Source: Silene latifolia (Eukaryota; Streptophyta; Magnoliopsida; Caryophyllales; Caryophyllaceae). From it: 64,000 nucleotides of DNA. Position 1 is the stretch's first letter. Every line of letters starts with the position of its first letter. The position numbers and the translations under genes were made by a program. Location of the stretch: NCBI RefSeq assembly GCF_048544455.1, contig NC_133536.1, positions 171,512,325 through 171,576,324 of the forward strand, in the 5' to 3' direction. Below the pieces are notes generated by a model. That model was not told where the DNA came from. It saw only the letters and a list, made by a program, of their open reading frames with translations, and ran no database searches. Positions 38,082 through 49,490 of this stretch are shown piece by piece.

Positions 38082-39824
38082 TGATCGGTTCCGTTCGTGT
38101 TCATAATTAAAGGTGTGGTCATTGGGTTACGTCCGAATCAAACACAATTTATAGCTTCACAAACAACTCTACAATTAGTAAAGAGGCAAGTAAAGGTCGG
38201 ATCCCAAGGGATGGGAATTCAGATGAGATTTCAATTGGAACTAGCGGTGTCTTAGGGGTGTCACAAATTGGGTTGATGTAGAAGGTCACTAACTAAAATA
38301 GCAATGAAAATAAACAAGTAAGATGAAATAAAAGGGGTGTAAACAATTGATTAAAAAGCACTAGGGTGTCATGGGATCATAGGGGAATCATGGGAATTGA
38401 TCATACAAACATGTTCTCAAATCATAAGCAAGCAATTATTGTTGTGATGGATTGAGTTGGGTTATATCTTACAATCCTAGGAAAGTTTGGGTCCCGGAGC
38501 CGAATCGATTAGATTGTACAACACCTACAAGTCGACTTAGTCTTCCCTACTCAACAACATGCATGGTCTAATGAGACTCGAGTTGGTTTATGTTTTACAA
38601 GTCTCATTGAAAAGGTAAGTGATGGTGGTAAATGCAAGGATTCATAGGCTCACATTTCATCAAACATAACATGTGCATGAGTTGAGATCAAAACAAGCAA
38701 GCAAATAAACCATGAAAGCATATTAATTTAAGCATGAATCATTCCCCATGTTGGTTTCCCCTAATCACCCATTAACCCTAGCTAAGAGACTACTCACTCA
38801 TTATCATGTTGATCATGCTAGCAAGGTTGTCAATCATACCAACAAAATGAAATATGATGAATAAATGAAAGTAATTAACAATAATTAAAAGGGATTAAGA
38901 GAATTATACCTACTAATGATTCCAATAATAAAGCAAAGATAAAAGAAGTACTTGATGCTTGATTGAGAGGTTGTCAATCTCCCAATAATAACCCAAATAA
39001 TCTTCAATTACCCAAAATAAAGGATGAACAAAAGAGAGATTAAGGAAATAAAACTTGTATTAGAACTTGATTAATTGTTGATTATAAAATTAAAGAGAGA
39101 TTTGATTGATATTAACTACTCTAAGAATTGATAAGAAGAACATGCTCTCCTAATTAGACTAATGGGGTATTTATAGTGGAAATTAGGGAGGATGCATTAG
39201 GGTTAACTAAGGGCTAAACTAGTAATTACACTTTTGAGATTGAGCAGGGAGGAGCCGGTATTTTTCGAAGGAAGGGCTTCTTTCTTTGTAGCTTGGGGAA
39301 GACGAAATTGCGCTGTAGAGGAATCCGAGCGGATAGGAGTCGGGACGGGCGGATTCTGGCGGTGGAATCCGAGCGGATTCAAGAGAATCCGGGCGGATTG
39401 TGGAAGTGGAATCCGAGCGTCTTGGTGGAAAACCGCACGGATTGTGCAGGTGGAGGACGGCCGGATTGGGGACAATCCGCACGGATTGTGCCTCAGCAGG
39501 ATTTCTTCTTCTTTTCTTGATAAATTCCTTGGGGATTTCCTTGAGGACTCAAGGATCCTTTCTCAACATTGCTCATCTACTATAATATGTACAAAGGCCT
39601 TCTAATCTTGTCTCTCCTTGATGCTTGGTCATTGGATTCGATCAATTTAGTCTCGTTTTGCCATGAAAATGCAAGATTCGTACTCCTTTCCTACCAAGGG
39701 ATCAAAATCTCAAAGAATATGCAAAACAAAGAACTAAAGCTAATAAATGACCCAAATATGCACTAAAAAGCATGGGAACAAGGCTAATTCGGGGGCTAAA
39801 TATGCGCTAATTATGGTCACATCA
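38082..39824 (-). repeat. 3' LTR of Athila copy 1
   Basis: About 1743 bp, TG...CA when read on the minus strand. TATAAATA on the minus strand near 39165-39172 is the likely TATA box. It carries a palindrome cluster at 39322-39487. Confidence 0.9.
39322..39487. repeat. Cluster of 6-2-6 palindromes in the Athila LTR
   Basis: About eight sites in 166 bp, for example AATCCGAGCGGATT (39366-39379), AATCCGGGCGGATT (39386-39399), AATCCGAGCGTCTT (39410-39423) and AATCCGCACGGATT (39474-39487). The same cluster is in the other LTR at about 48541-48710. Confidence 0.9.
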
Positions 39825-39838
39825 AATATCCCCAAACC
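39825..39838 (-). other. Polypurine tract of Athila copy 1
   Basis: On the minus strand GGTTTGGGGATATT lies directly before the 3' LTR start TGATGTG. The same tract occurs in copy 2 at 52509-52522. Confidence 0.65.
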
Positions 39839-41859
39839 GAACCTTTGCTCGTCCCGAGTAAAGAGGTGACAAAGACTAGGACCATTATTTAAACTAACCT
39901 AATAACATAGCCGATATGAGACAATTAGCGGGTCTCACTCCGCCCCTTCAACTCACAACAAGACAACCATGAGGTAGGATGCCTTCTTGCAAGGCAAGGT
40001 GGGTCTTGCCAAAATGGCGACACATCCAAACATTAAGCACAAACAATCACATAATGGATGTATTTACAAAAGAATAGGCACTTCCTCATCAAGCGGCGGA
40101 GGCACTAAAGAGGAACAAATTTAAGAGCATGTAATCCTTCACAAATACTAGTTCAACAAATTACTAAGGCTAAGAGGATGGCACTAAATCACCTCCAAAT
40201 GGTGTTAAACTAGACTACTTTCGTCCTCAATTTCCAAATGCTTTTGTCAAGAGCGATCGGATGGTGGTGGAATGATGATCCCTATGATGCTAGTAGCATA
40301 TGACATGACAAGTCTCGAATTCTCTACAAAAGTAAAGGTCATGGATCGTCCCAAGCTCGACCAAGTGGCTTGACAAAAAAGGCTTTTTGGGAATGAAATG
40401 CTCAAATCTTTATACACAACGGGTGGATATGGCTAGTATTCAAAATTGTCCTCATTTCACTTTCACATTTCAAAAATTTAAGATGGGATTTGTCCCTTCC
40501 GGGCTAGTGTCCTTTGCTTTCGCCAATCGCTTATTAGGCAACCGGTTAACCTCTAGACAATAGCTTTTCGGGGTGATAGTCACTCTGTCTCTGGGCGGCC
40601 GAATTCACAACCGTGTGGGGGCCCAATTCAATGGATCCCGCACCAAAGCACATCGAAGTGGTACGCCTCCATCAAAACAGTTTAAATTTCTCAACATTCA
40701 ACAATTCATAACATTTGAGGTTTCCTTGGCATTAAATTTCTTCCACATGATAAAATTTCTTTGAAATGAGCACTTCAAGCTTATTGATAGAAAATATTTT
40801 TGGGTTGCCTTACCACAAGGTCAATCAAGGTCACCTAGACAAGTTAACCAAGTCCACATCGCATCACGGGGTTGGATAGGTGACTCACATGCAAACCCTT
40901 GACTAGGCTTTGGGTCATGGGTCAAAAGACACTAGTATGACACTATCTAGGGTGTTTTACAACCATTCTAGTAGGCAAAGTCTTAAGTTGAACAAGTATT
41001 TATAATGGCTTAGTTGCTCTTGTCAAAGTTCCTAATTAGGCATTTCTCAAAACTTTTCTAACATGCAACTACATGCTATGATGCAACTAATATAAACATC
41101 CTAATGCAAGTGATTCTATCAACTAATATGACATATAAACTAAATGCAAGTCCTAAGTTCACATTGTTATACCGCATCAAACAAAATAAAGCCACATAGT
41201 CATTAACATAAAGAGGAAAAAGTAGATTGGAAAGATCATACCATGCGGTCTTCAATATCCTCATGTCTCGGATGTGGCGTAGTCAATCAATGTGAACAAG
41301 GATAGAACAAACACAATATATACAAGAATATATACATGACTATACTATAAAGGAAAAGAACTTGTTTTTGGTTTTTTCAAAATTTTTCAATTTTTATGGA
41401 TTTTTGAATAAGAGTTAACTTAGAATTCCCCATCCCCACACTAATTATGGGCATTGTCCTCAATGGCCAAAATGATGGGAAAATATGCAAAGATGATGCA
41501 TGATTTCTACACTAAATGCAATCTACACTAAGCTACACTACATGATGCATGATTTTTGTTATGACGGAGAGGATAATTTAGATTACCTCCCGTTGTGTAT
41601 GCATTAACTTCCCCAAACCGGTTTAGACACTATTGCTAATGTCGAAGGATGAGTGTAGTTCATGCACACACTATGCTTATGCATGAAACTAATTTGTCAT
41701 TTTGGATTTTGAAAGTGGGAGCAATAAAATGAGAATACCTCAATGTTGCCGAGGTGTGAGTCCTCCATGATGTTAGGACTACTCCAACAATGATCAAGAA
41801 AATTTAAAACAAAGAGAGAAATAGACAAACCATGAGAGGGTAGGAGCCTCCAAGACTTG
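39839..41859. other. Untranslated internal stretch of Athila copy 1
   Basis: About 2 kb between the ORF-1-type gene and the 3' LTR, where a polymerase would be expected only in other layouts. I see no polymerase motif and no supported gene on either strand. Copy 2 has matching sequence at about 52523-54479. Confidence 0.6.
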
Positions 41860-43404
41860 CTAATCTTCCATCATATCATCACCATCATCACTTTCCTCAT
41901 TGGAAGTGGTCTCATTGCCACTTCCCTCTTCATTTGCTTCTTCACCTTCTTCCTCAACAATGTTATCATCAACTTCTTCATCATTACCAACAACCTCATC
42001 ATCACCCAAAACGACCCTAGATGCACCCGGAAATAGGACTCCTCTATCCGTCCAACTAGGCAAAGGACATGATGGGTCAAGTAGTCCTTGCCTAGCTAAG
42101 TGTAAGAGGGGCGGATATTGAGCTAAGTAAGCATTTTTCCGATCTTCAAAGGCTTGCTTGTGCATTGCTTGCATGAGAAGAGTCAAGTAATCATTTCTAG
42201 CTTCAACTCCTTCCGGCTTGAACTCTTGATACTCAAAAGGGTAAGGTGGAGTGGTAATGGAAGAGGAGGGTATTTCAAGTTCACCCTTTTGTTGTTGGAT
42301 AATATACTCGGCCTCTTTTGAAAGGGGAAGTAGATAATTGGTCCGGTGGACACTCAATCGACAAATTTTTGAAGGCAAAGTGAAAGAACTAGCCTCACTA
42401 GTGAGCCATCCATACTTGGTGTCAAGAGGGTTTTGGGCAACCCACTTGTACTTGTGTATCATAGTATGCATATCAACAAGATGACCACCCTCCTTTGCCT
42501 CATACTTGTTATCCTTATTGAAGTTAGGATCAAAGTGTTTAGCTAGGATAGTGACTAAGCCGCCATTCATAATAACGGTCGTGCCTTTCTTCCCACAATC
42601 AATGTTGAGCCATCTATCTACCAAGAGCCTCAAAGAGTTGAAAGGCTTGGTGTGCACTCTTCCAATGTTCAAAGCCGATTCAAGAAGAATAAAATCAAGT
42701 TTGGTGAAATGGTTGGTATCTTTCCTTGCAATAATGGTGTTTCCTATGACCTTGTGCCATACCCTTATGCCCGGATGGTGGACTAAAAGAGCACGACTCG
42801 CATGAAAGTCCTCAAACTTCCTTCCGGAAATAGCCTCCCAAAGAGGGTCGGGGTCATACTTTCCATAATTCTTAAAATAACTCGGTCCATCACTAAGACC
42901 CAAAATTTCACCCAATTCCCTAAAGGAAATGCGTCTACTAACATTAGCTAGACGAAACTCGAGGTTCTCCCTAGTCTCAACTTTGGTGACTTTCAAAGAA
43001 CTTAAAAATTCCAAGGTAAGGGAGGGGTATGTCAATTCTTTTGATTCAAACAATTTCTCCAACCCCATTGCTTTGAAAAAGGCTCTAGTTTGCTCAAGAA
43101 CACCCAATTTATCCAAGGTATCTTCACATATAAATTTGGTGGATTGAAATGATTTTCTAGCAAACTTGGCAAAAGTATTTCTATGGGTTTCGGAAATGAA
43201 AGTTACCTCCGGATAATGCAAAAGTTGATCAATTTCCGGAGTAGAAGATGTTGTTGCTCCCATAGAAGGTTGTTGTTGTTGCACTTCCAAGCTTGGGGTT
43301 GCTACCACCATAGCCAATGCTTTCTTCGCTTGAAGAGCCTTTTGCCTTTGTGAAAGTGTCTTAGGTGCCTTTGTTGCCTTTGTGGCTCCCTTAGTCCTTG
43401 CCAT
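41860..43404 (-). CDS. ATHILA ORF-1-type protein (Athila copy 1)
   Basis: An uninterrupted frame of 514 codons starting at the ATG at 43404 (MARTKGATKATKAPKTL). The basic start is followed by a Gln-rich stretch, then a globular domain of the ATHILA ORF-1 family with LEFLSSLKV, FRLANVSRRISFRELGEILG, PLWEAISGR, HHPGIRVWHKVIGNTIIARK and LLVDRWLNID. The C-terminus is strongly acidic (DDEVVGNDEEVDDNIVEEEG). Role unknown; proteins of this family accompany Athila elements and often sit in place of, or beside, pol. Gag lies upstream on the same strand. A TATA-like box lies about 300 bp upstream. It looks whole. Confidence 0.82.
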   Translation of the reverse strand: MARTKGATKATKAPKTLSQRQKALQAKKALAMVVATPSLEVQQQQPSMGATTSSTPEIDQLLHYPEVTFISETHRNTFAKFARKSFQSTKFICEDTLDKLGVLEQTRAFFKAMGLEKLFESKELTYPSLTLEFLSSLKVTKVETRENLEFRLANVSRRISFRELGEILGLSDGPSYFKNYGKYDPDPLWEAISGRKFEDFHASRALLVHHPGIRVWHKVIGNTIIARKDTNHFTKLDFILLESALNIGRVHTKPFNSLRLLVDRWLNIDCGKKGTTVIMNGGLVTILAKHFDPNFNKDNKYEAKEGGHLVDMHTMIHKYKWVAQNPLDTKYGWLTSEASSFTLPSKICRLSVHRTNYLLPLSKEAEYIIQQQKGELEIPSSSITTPPYPFEYQEFKPEGVEARNDYLTLLMQAMHKQAFEDRKNAYLAQYPPLLHLARQGLLDPSCPLPSWTDRGVLFPGASRVVLGDDEVVGNDEEVDDNIVEEEGEEANEEGSGNETTSNEESDDGDDMMED

Positions 43405-43700
43405 TGATGAATTAACCAAGAAAAGAATGAAGAATCTTCAATTTGTAGTATACCCAAATCGATTTAAAGGTGAAAGGCTTTGCCTTTATGAATTCAAAAA
43501 TCGACTCAAAGGTTGAAGATTTTGTGCTTGGTTTTGATTTTTATTTGAAAAAGGAGTGATTGATTTGTTGTTAAAAGGATGATTTGATTTGATTTTTGTG
43601 AATGTAGTTGAGGAATTTGTTTTTGTGATGGAGAGGATGAGGGTTTTGATGTTTTGAAGTAGTGTTGTGAATGAATGAATGAATGAATGAAGGTGGGAGG

Positions 43701-43709
43701 GATTTTATA
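43701..43709 (-). promoter_or_regulatory. Possible TATA box of the ATHILA ORF-1 gene
   Basis: On the minus strand TTATAAAATCC about 300 bp before the ATG at 43404, followed by a GAAT/ATTC microsatellite (about 43672-43690) and a leader. Copy 2 has a matching TTTTATAAACCCCC near 56335-56345. It suggests an internal promoter for the second gene. Confidence 0.4.
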
Positions 43710-43735
43710 AAGACCGAAAAATTCGAACTGCAGGG

Positions 43736-44115
43736 GCAATCCGAGCGGATTCTGCCTAATACGGGCGGATTATGCACTTTCTGGGTTTGATAAATCTCGC
43801 CTAAAGACGGGCGGATTCAAGAGAAGACGCTCAGATTCATTTATACGGGACGGGCGGATTCTCTTGAAGACGGACGGATTTCAGTCCAGGAATTTTTCTT
43901 CTTGTTTTCCTCAGCAGAGAAGACGGGCGTCTTTTACCCAATACGGACGGATTCTCAGAGACGGGCGGATTGCTTCTAAGACGCTCGGATTCTCCTACAG
44001 TCAAAAATCTTTCAAAATTTCAGCTCATAGGGACGTGCGTCTTCTACCCAATACCCTCGGATTGTCCATGGACGGGCGGATTCTCCTGAATCCGCTCGGA
44101 TTCAGCTCCTTTGTA
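43736..44115. repeat. Internal palindrome cluster, Athila copy 1
   Basis: About fourteen 6-2-6 sites, with arms AATCCG, AAGACG and near variants: AATCCGAGCGGATT near 43739, ATACGGGCGGATT, AAGACGGGCGGATTC, GGGACGGGCGGATTC, AATCCGCTCGGATT near 44090. It lies upstream of the ORF-1-type gene. Confidence 0.85.
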
Positions 44116-44447
44116 CCCGGATTCAGTTCCATCCGTGTACATTGCATATCCCTTGTCATTCTTCCATTCTTCTTCATATCTCTTGTTCTTCATTGTGGGG
44201 GCACTACTAAGGCATGGATAGCCTAGGCAATTGCCATCCCCACACTAAGCTAAAGCACTACACATCAATTGAAATTATTAGTCCCTCCCTCACTTCTCTC
44301 AAATATGACAATTAACTTGATCAAAGTAAATAATCCAAAGATGACAAAAATGCAATATAAGAATTGAAATGCGAGTTAGGGAGTTAGAAATATTTACAAA
44401 TGGTGGTTTAGGGAGGACTCCACCAAACTCTCATTCTTGATGAGATG

Positions 44448-47161
44448 TCAAGGGGGCATGTCCAAGGTGTTGTTGATGTTGCTCAACACCTTGAAAAAGT
44501 AATCAAAAGCTTGTTCATTATCATGGTAGAGGTCTTCAATAGACCTTGGTCCTTGTTGTCGGTCTTGATCGATGGCATTACCAATGTAGGGATTAAAAAT
44601 CCCTTCAAATTCGTCGTCCCAAAGACCACAAACTTCATTAAGTTGATCATTGAAAATCTCTTGATTTGATGGAGACAAATCTCCCAATTTCTTCTCTTGG
44701 CCAATGAGTCCATCTTCTTCTTCTTTGCTTGATTTTGATGAGCTTTGCAAGCTCTTCTTGTCACAATTCACTTGCTCTTTGAATGGAGCATCTTCAATTT
44801 TCTTTTTCCATTGGAGTTCCGACTTCTTCCTCTCATCCTTTCGGCTATAATGATCAATCATGAAACACGGTTCATGTAAACGAGGAGCTCTCATAGTTTT
44901 GTCAAGATTAAAGGTTATGCTTTCATCTCCCACTTCTAGAGTGAGCTCACCATGTTTCACATCAATCACTGCACCCGCGGTGTGTAGGAAAGGTCTTCCT
45001 AGAATGATTGGAATGGAATCTTCCTCCATATCAACAATGACAAAGTCCACCGGGATGAAAAACTTCCCAATTCGCACGGGGACATCTTTCCATATCCCTA
45101 ATGGTGTCTTTGTAGATCTATCGGCCATTTGGAGTGTGATATTGGTGCATTTAAGCTCTCCCATCCCGAACCTTTTACTCACCGAGTACGGCATAACACT
45201 CACACTAGCCCCTAGATCACATAAGGCTTTGTTGATTGTGGTGTCGCCAATGGTACACGGTATTGAGAAGCTTCCCGGATCCTTTAGTTTTGGAGGTGAA
45301 CTTCCTTGAAGTATTGCACTACTCACCTTAGTGAAGGCGATAGTCTCAAGTTTCCGGATCGACTTCTTCTTGGTGAGGATATCTTTCATGTATTTCGCAT
45401 AGGCCGGCACGTGATTGATTAATTCCGTGAAAGGAATCGAGACTTCCAAATTCTTCACAATTTCCATGAACTTTCCAAGTTGATCATCAAATTTGGGCTT
45501 GGCTTGACGACTTGGAAAAGTAAGTCTAATCACAATGGGCTCTTTGACCTTATCTTCATTTTTCTTTGAACTTTCTTCTTTTGATGATTCTCCATCTTTG
45601 GAGTTTTGCACAATTTCTTCTTTATCACTAACTTCCACAACTTCATCCTCAACTTGCTTCTTTGGTGCTTCATGCCTTGTACCACTTCTCAAGTGAATGG
45701 CACTAACCGTTTCATGTCTTGGGGGATTACTTTGAGGTGGTAATTGCCCCTTTTGTCTTTGTGAGCTTGAAGATGCTAGTTGAGTCAATTGTGTTTCCAA
45801 CATCTTGGTGTGAGCTAGGATGTTGTTGATGGTGGTTTCCTTTGCTTGACTATCTTTTTGCATTTGAGTGAAAAATTCTTGTTGATTCTTTTGCATTTGG
45901 AGGACCGCTTTTTGGACATCAAAACCTTGGTCATTTTGGTGATTGTATGGATTTTGATTTTGGTAACCTTGGTTTTGATTGTAAAAGGGTCTTTGATTTT
46001 GGTTTCTCATGGGAGGTGGGGTGTATGTTGTTTGAGGGTTTTGAACATTTTGGCTTTTGTATGAGAGATTTGGGTGGAACTTGGTGTTCTCATTGTAATA
46101 GTTGGAATAAGGGGTACCACTCTTGTATGCTTGGAAAGCATTCACTTGTTCATTTGTTCCCCTACATTCACTTTGGTCATGTCCCAAAGTTCCACAATTC
46201 TCACATATCCCACTTGGGATTGATGAAGATGCCGTCATGGCATTAACATGATGCTTTGGTGATTTTGAGGCTTCTTCAAGTCTAGCCATAGCTTTTTCAA
46301 ACTTCAAATTGATGGTATCAATGTGAGCACTAAGTTGAGCACCCAATTGAGTAATGGAGTCCACTAAGTTGAGCACTAAGTTGAGCACTAAGTTGAGCAC
46401 TAAGTTGAGCACCCATGTTGAGAATGTTCCTTGAATCTTTATAAAGACCGTTCCAAAATTGTTGTACCAAGAACCATTCGCTAAGTCCATGGTGAGGACA
46501 TGAGCGATAAATTCCTTTGAATTGCTCCCAAGCTTCATACAAAGATTCTTCATCCCTTTGCTTAAAACCCGTAATTTGAGCTCTTAGCATGTTAGTCTTT
46601 TCCGGTGGGTAGAATTTTTTGTAGAAAGCTAGAGCCAACTTCTTCCAAGAATCAATTCCGAAAGTGGCCTTATCAAGGCCCTTCAACCATTGTTTCGCGG
46701 TGCCAATTAGAGAAAAAGGAAATAAGACCCATCGAATTTGGTCTTGAGTTACACCGGTTTGAGAGATCGCATCACAATAGTCACAAAAGGCTTCCATATG
46801 AGAATGAGGGTCTTCACTAGGCATCCCCCCAAATTGGCTCCTTTCGACTAATTGGATAAAAGCGGATTTGGCAATAAAATTTCCGGTTAGATGTTGTGGT
46901 GTAGGAGTACCATTGGGTAGGTTCGCCTCGGTGGGTACGGAATGTGACGAGAATTTAGGCATTGTAGGTTGATTTTGTGGGGGTATTTTGTGTTGGGTTC
47001 TCCTCACCTTCTCTTGCAAAAGGGTTGATGAACTCAATAGTTGGTTGAACAACCTCACTAATACCTCTCAAATTCCTCCTAGCAAATCTCCTATTGGTTG
47101 TCAAAGTTCTTTCAATTTCACGGTCAAAAGGCAACAAATCACCTTGTGACCTTCTAGACAT
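44448..47161 (-). CDS. gag: Gag-protease region of Athila copy 1
   Basis: Coding sequence from about MSRRSQGDLLPFD to the acidic end ...LSNINNTLDMPP. It contains the retrotransposon gag domain (RWVLFPFSLIGTAKQWLKGL, YEAWEQFKGIYRSCPHHG), a zinc knuckle (CENCGTLGHDQSEC), an Asn/Gln-rich linker (NQNQRPFYNQNQGYQ), a Lys/Glu-rich stretch, and a retropepsin-like region (ALCDLGASVSVMPYS, IILGRPFLHTAGAVIDV) with DLGA in place of DTGA. That variant is common in Athila-type elements. No reverse transcriptase follows. The region is lightly broken. Confidence 0.85.
46362..46412. repeat. 12-bp tandem repeat in Athila copy 1 gag
   Basis: About four units of ACTAAGTTGAGC. Copy 2 has one unit at the matching place, so the array expanded in copy 1 only. 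Confidence 0.85.
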
Positions 47162-47278
47162 GCAAAATATCAAACAACTCGAAAACAATTAGAACAAACC
47201 TTGAGGAGTTTTACTTCCCCAAGGCAAAGAAAGACACAACTAATAACAATTAAAGAAATCTAAATCAAGCTAACACCG

Positions 47279-47296
47279 TCCCCGGCAACGGCGCCA
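47279..47296 (-). other. Primer-binding site of Athila copy 1
   Basis: On the minus strand TGGCGCCGTTGCCGGGGA, the typical Athila primer site, a few bases inside the 5' LTR end. It fixes the orientation of the element. Confidence 0.9.
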
Positions 47297-47300
47297 TTTT

Positions 47301-49053
47301 TGATCGGTTCCGTTCGTGTTCACAATTAAAGGTGTGGTCGTTGGGTTACGTCCGAATCAAAACACAATTTATAGCTTCACAAACAACTCTACAATTAGTA
47401 AAGAGGCAAGTAAAGGTCGGATCCCAAGGGACGGGAATTGAGATGAGATTTCAATTGGAACTAGCGGTGTCTTAGGGGTGTCACAAATTGGGTTGATGTA
47501 GAAGGTCACTAACTAAAATAGCAATGAAAATAAACAAGTAATATGAAATAAAAGGGGTGTAAACAATTGATTAAAAAGCACTAGGGTGTCATGGGATCAT
47601 AGGGGAATCATGGGAATTGATCATACAAACATGTTCTCAAATCATAAGCAAGCAATTATTGTTGTGATGGATTGAGTTGGGTTATATCTTACAATCCTAG
47701 GAAAGTTTGGGTCCCGGAGCCGAATCGATTAGATTGTACAACACCTACAAGTCGACTTAGTCTTCCCTACTCAACAACATGCATGGTCTAATGAGACTCG
47801 AGTTGGTTTATGTCTTACAAGTCTCATTGAAAAGGTAAGTGATGGTGGTAAATGCAAGGATTCATAGGCTCACATTTCATCAAACATAACATTTGCATGA
47901 GTTGAGATCAAAACAAGCAAGCAAATAAACCATGAAAGCATATTAATTTAAGCATGAATCATTCCCCATGTTGGTTTCCCCTAATCACCCATTAACCCTA
48001 GCTAAGAGACTACTCACTCATTATCATGTTGATCATGCTAGCAAGGTTGTCAATCATACCAACAAAATGAAACATGATGAACAAATGAAAGTAATTAACA
48101 ATAATTAAAAGGGATTAAGAGAATTATACCTACTAATGATTCCAATAATAAAGCAAAGATAAAAGAAGTACTTGATGCTTGATTGAGAGGTTGGCAATCT
48201 CCCAATAATAACCCAAATAATCTTCAATTACCCAAAATAAAGGATGAACAAAAGAGAGATTAAGGAAATAAAACTTGTATTAGAACTTGATTAATTGTTG
48301 ATTACAAAATTAAAGAGAGATTTGATTGATATTAACTACTCTAAGAATTGATAAGAAGAACATGCTCTCCTAATTAGACTAATGAGGTATTTATAGTGGA
48401 AATTAGGGAGGATGCATTAGGGTTAACTAAGGGCTAAACTAGTAATTACACTTTTGAGATTGAGCAGGGAGGAGCCGGTATTTTTCGAAGGAAGGGTTCT
48501 TTCTTTGTAGCTTGGGGAAGACGAAATTGCGCTGTAGAGGAATCCGAGTGGATAGGAGTCGGGACGGGCGGATTCTGGCGGTGGAATCCGAGCGGATTCA
48601 AGAGAATCCGGGCGGATTGTGGAAGTGGAATCCGAGCATCTTGGTGGAAAACCGCACGGATTGTGCAGGTGGAGGACGACCGGATTGGGGACAATCCGCA
48701 CGGATTGTGCCTCAGCAGGATTTCTTCTTCTTTTCTTCCCTTTTCTTGATAAATTCCTTGGGGATTTCCTTGGGGACTCAAGGATCCTTTCTCAACATTG
48801 CTCATCTACTATAATATGTACAAAGGCCTTCTAATCTTGTCTCTCCTTGATGCTTGGTCATTGGATTCGATCAATTTAGTCTCGTTTTGCCATGAAAATG
48901 CAAGATTCGTACTCCTTTCCTACCAAGGGATCAAAATCTCAAAGAATATGCAAAACAAAGAACTAAAGATAATAAATGACCCAAATATGCACTAAAAAGC
49001 ATGGGAACAAGGCTAATTCGGGGGCTAAATATGCGCTAATTATGGTCACATCA
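47301..49053 (-). repeat. 5' LTR of Athila copy 1
   Basis: About 1753 bp, nearly identical to 38082-39824. TATA box on the minus strand near 48389-48396. Palindrome cluster at about 48541-48710. Followed on the plus strand by GTAGT. Confidence 0.9.
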
Positions 49054-49490
49054 GTAGTCGGTTACTATGTGAGATCGGGAGACCGGGGATGGAGGATGAT
49101 CAGCTGGTTACTTTATGCACTTGTCTTATTTAAATTATGCAGAACTGACCCCGTTGTTGTTTATAAAATCTGTGGTGATCCATTCGGGGATGGTGAGCAG
49201 ATTGTGACAGGTGATGGAGTTCTTTAGCTATGGGGCAGTCATGGGGAGTCATCACTCGAGTCTAGCTTCCGCCGACAAGAGACTTAGTTTTCATTTATAG
49301 TTGTTAGACTTTCACCGTTGTAATTTGGCTTTCGGTTTTGGAGAACATGTAAACTTTATTCTTTATACTTGAATAAATAATGTTTGGAATTGGTAACTTT
49401 GATATACTAACCTCGGAAAACCGAGACGGTAACATCCTTTCATGCTAGGGTAGTCCTTGGTAAGGTACCTTGGTATGAGGGAGTGTTACA

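Larger units (their letters stand above)
38082..49053 (-). mobile_element. Athila-like Ty3/gypsy element, copy 1, non-autonomous
   Basis: 10,972 bp, transcribed leftwards. LTRs 47301-49053 (5' side) and 38082-39824 (3' side), target duplication GTAGT. Order on its own strand: LTR, primer site 47279-47296, gag-protease, palindrome-rich spacer, ATHILA ORF-1-type gene, long untranslated stretch, polypurine tract, LTR. No polymerase or integrase seen. The second gene looks whole; gag shows about one break. The LTRs are about 99% alike by eye apart from small indels, so it is young (probably under a million years, inference). Confidence 0.9.
37206..49490 (+). repeat. LTR of the outer element, about 1.3 kb, split by Athila copy 1
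   Basis: LTR sequence at 37206-38081 and 49059-49490; 38082-49053 is the inserted Athila copy with target duplication GTAGT (38077-38081, 49054-49058). It starts about TGTAATAC (the exact start could be a few bases off) and ends GTGTTACA, directly before an initiator-Met-type primer site. No gene inside. The family is Ty3/gypsy or Copia; the long LTR suggests a Tekay/Del-type gypsy, but there is no coding region in the window to decide. Confidence 0.72.

Noticed and set aside
39203-39605. Open frames across the Athila LTRs (also 48423-48834, 51858-52325, 61132-61579)
   Set aside because: They arise on both strands from the repeated CGGATT/CGTCTT words and are not conserved as proteins.
39322-44115. 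CRISPR-like array from the spaced short palindromes
   Set aside because: Spacing is irregular, the motif is degenerate, the host is a plant nuclear genome, and the sites lie inside LTR elements.
49059-49227. Gene after Athila copy 1 on the plus strand
   Set aside because: The short frame lies within the resumed outer LTR and crosses the target duplication.
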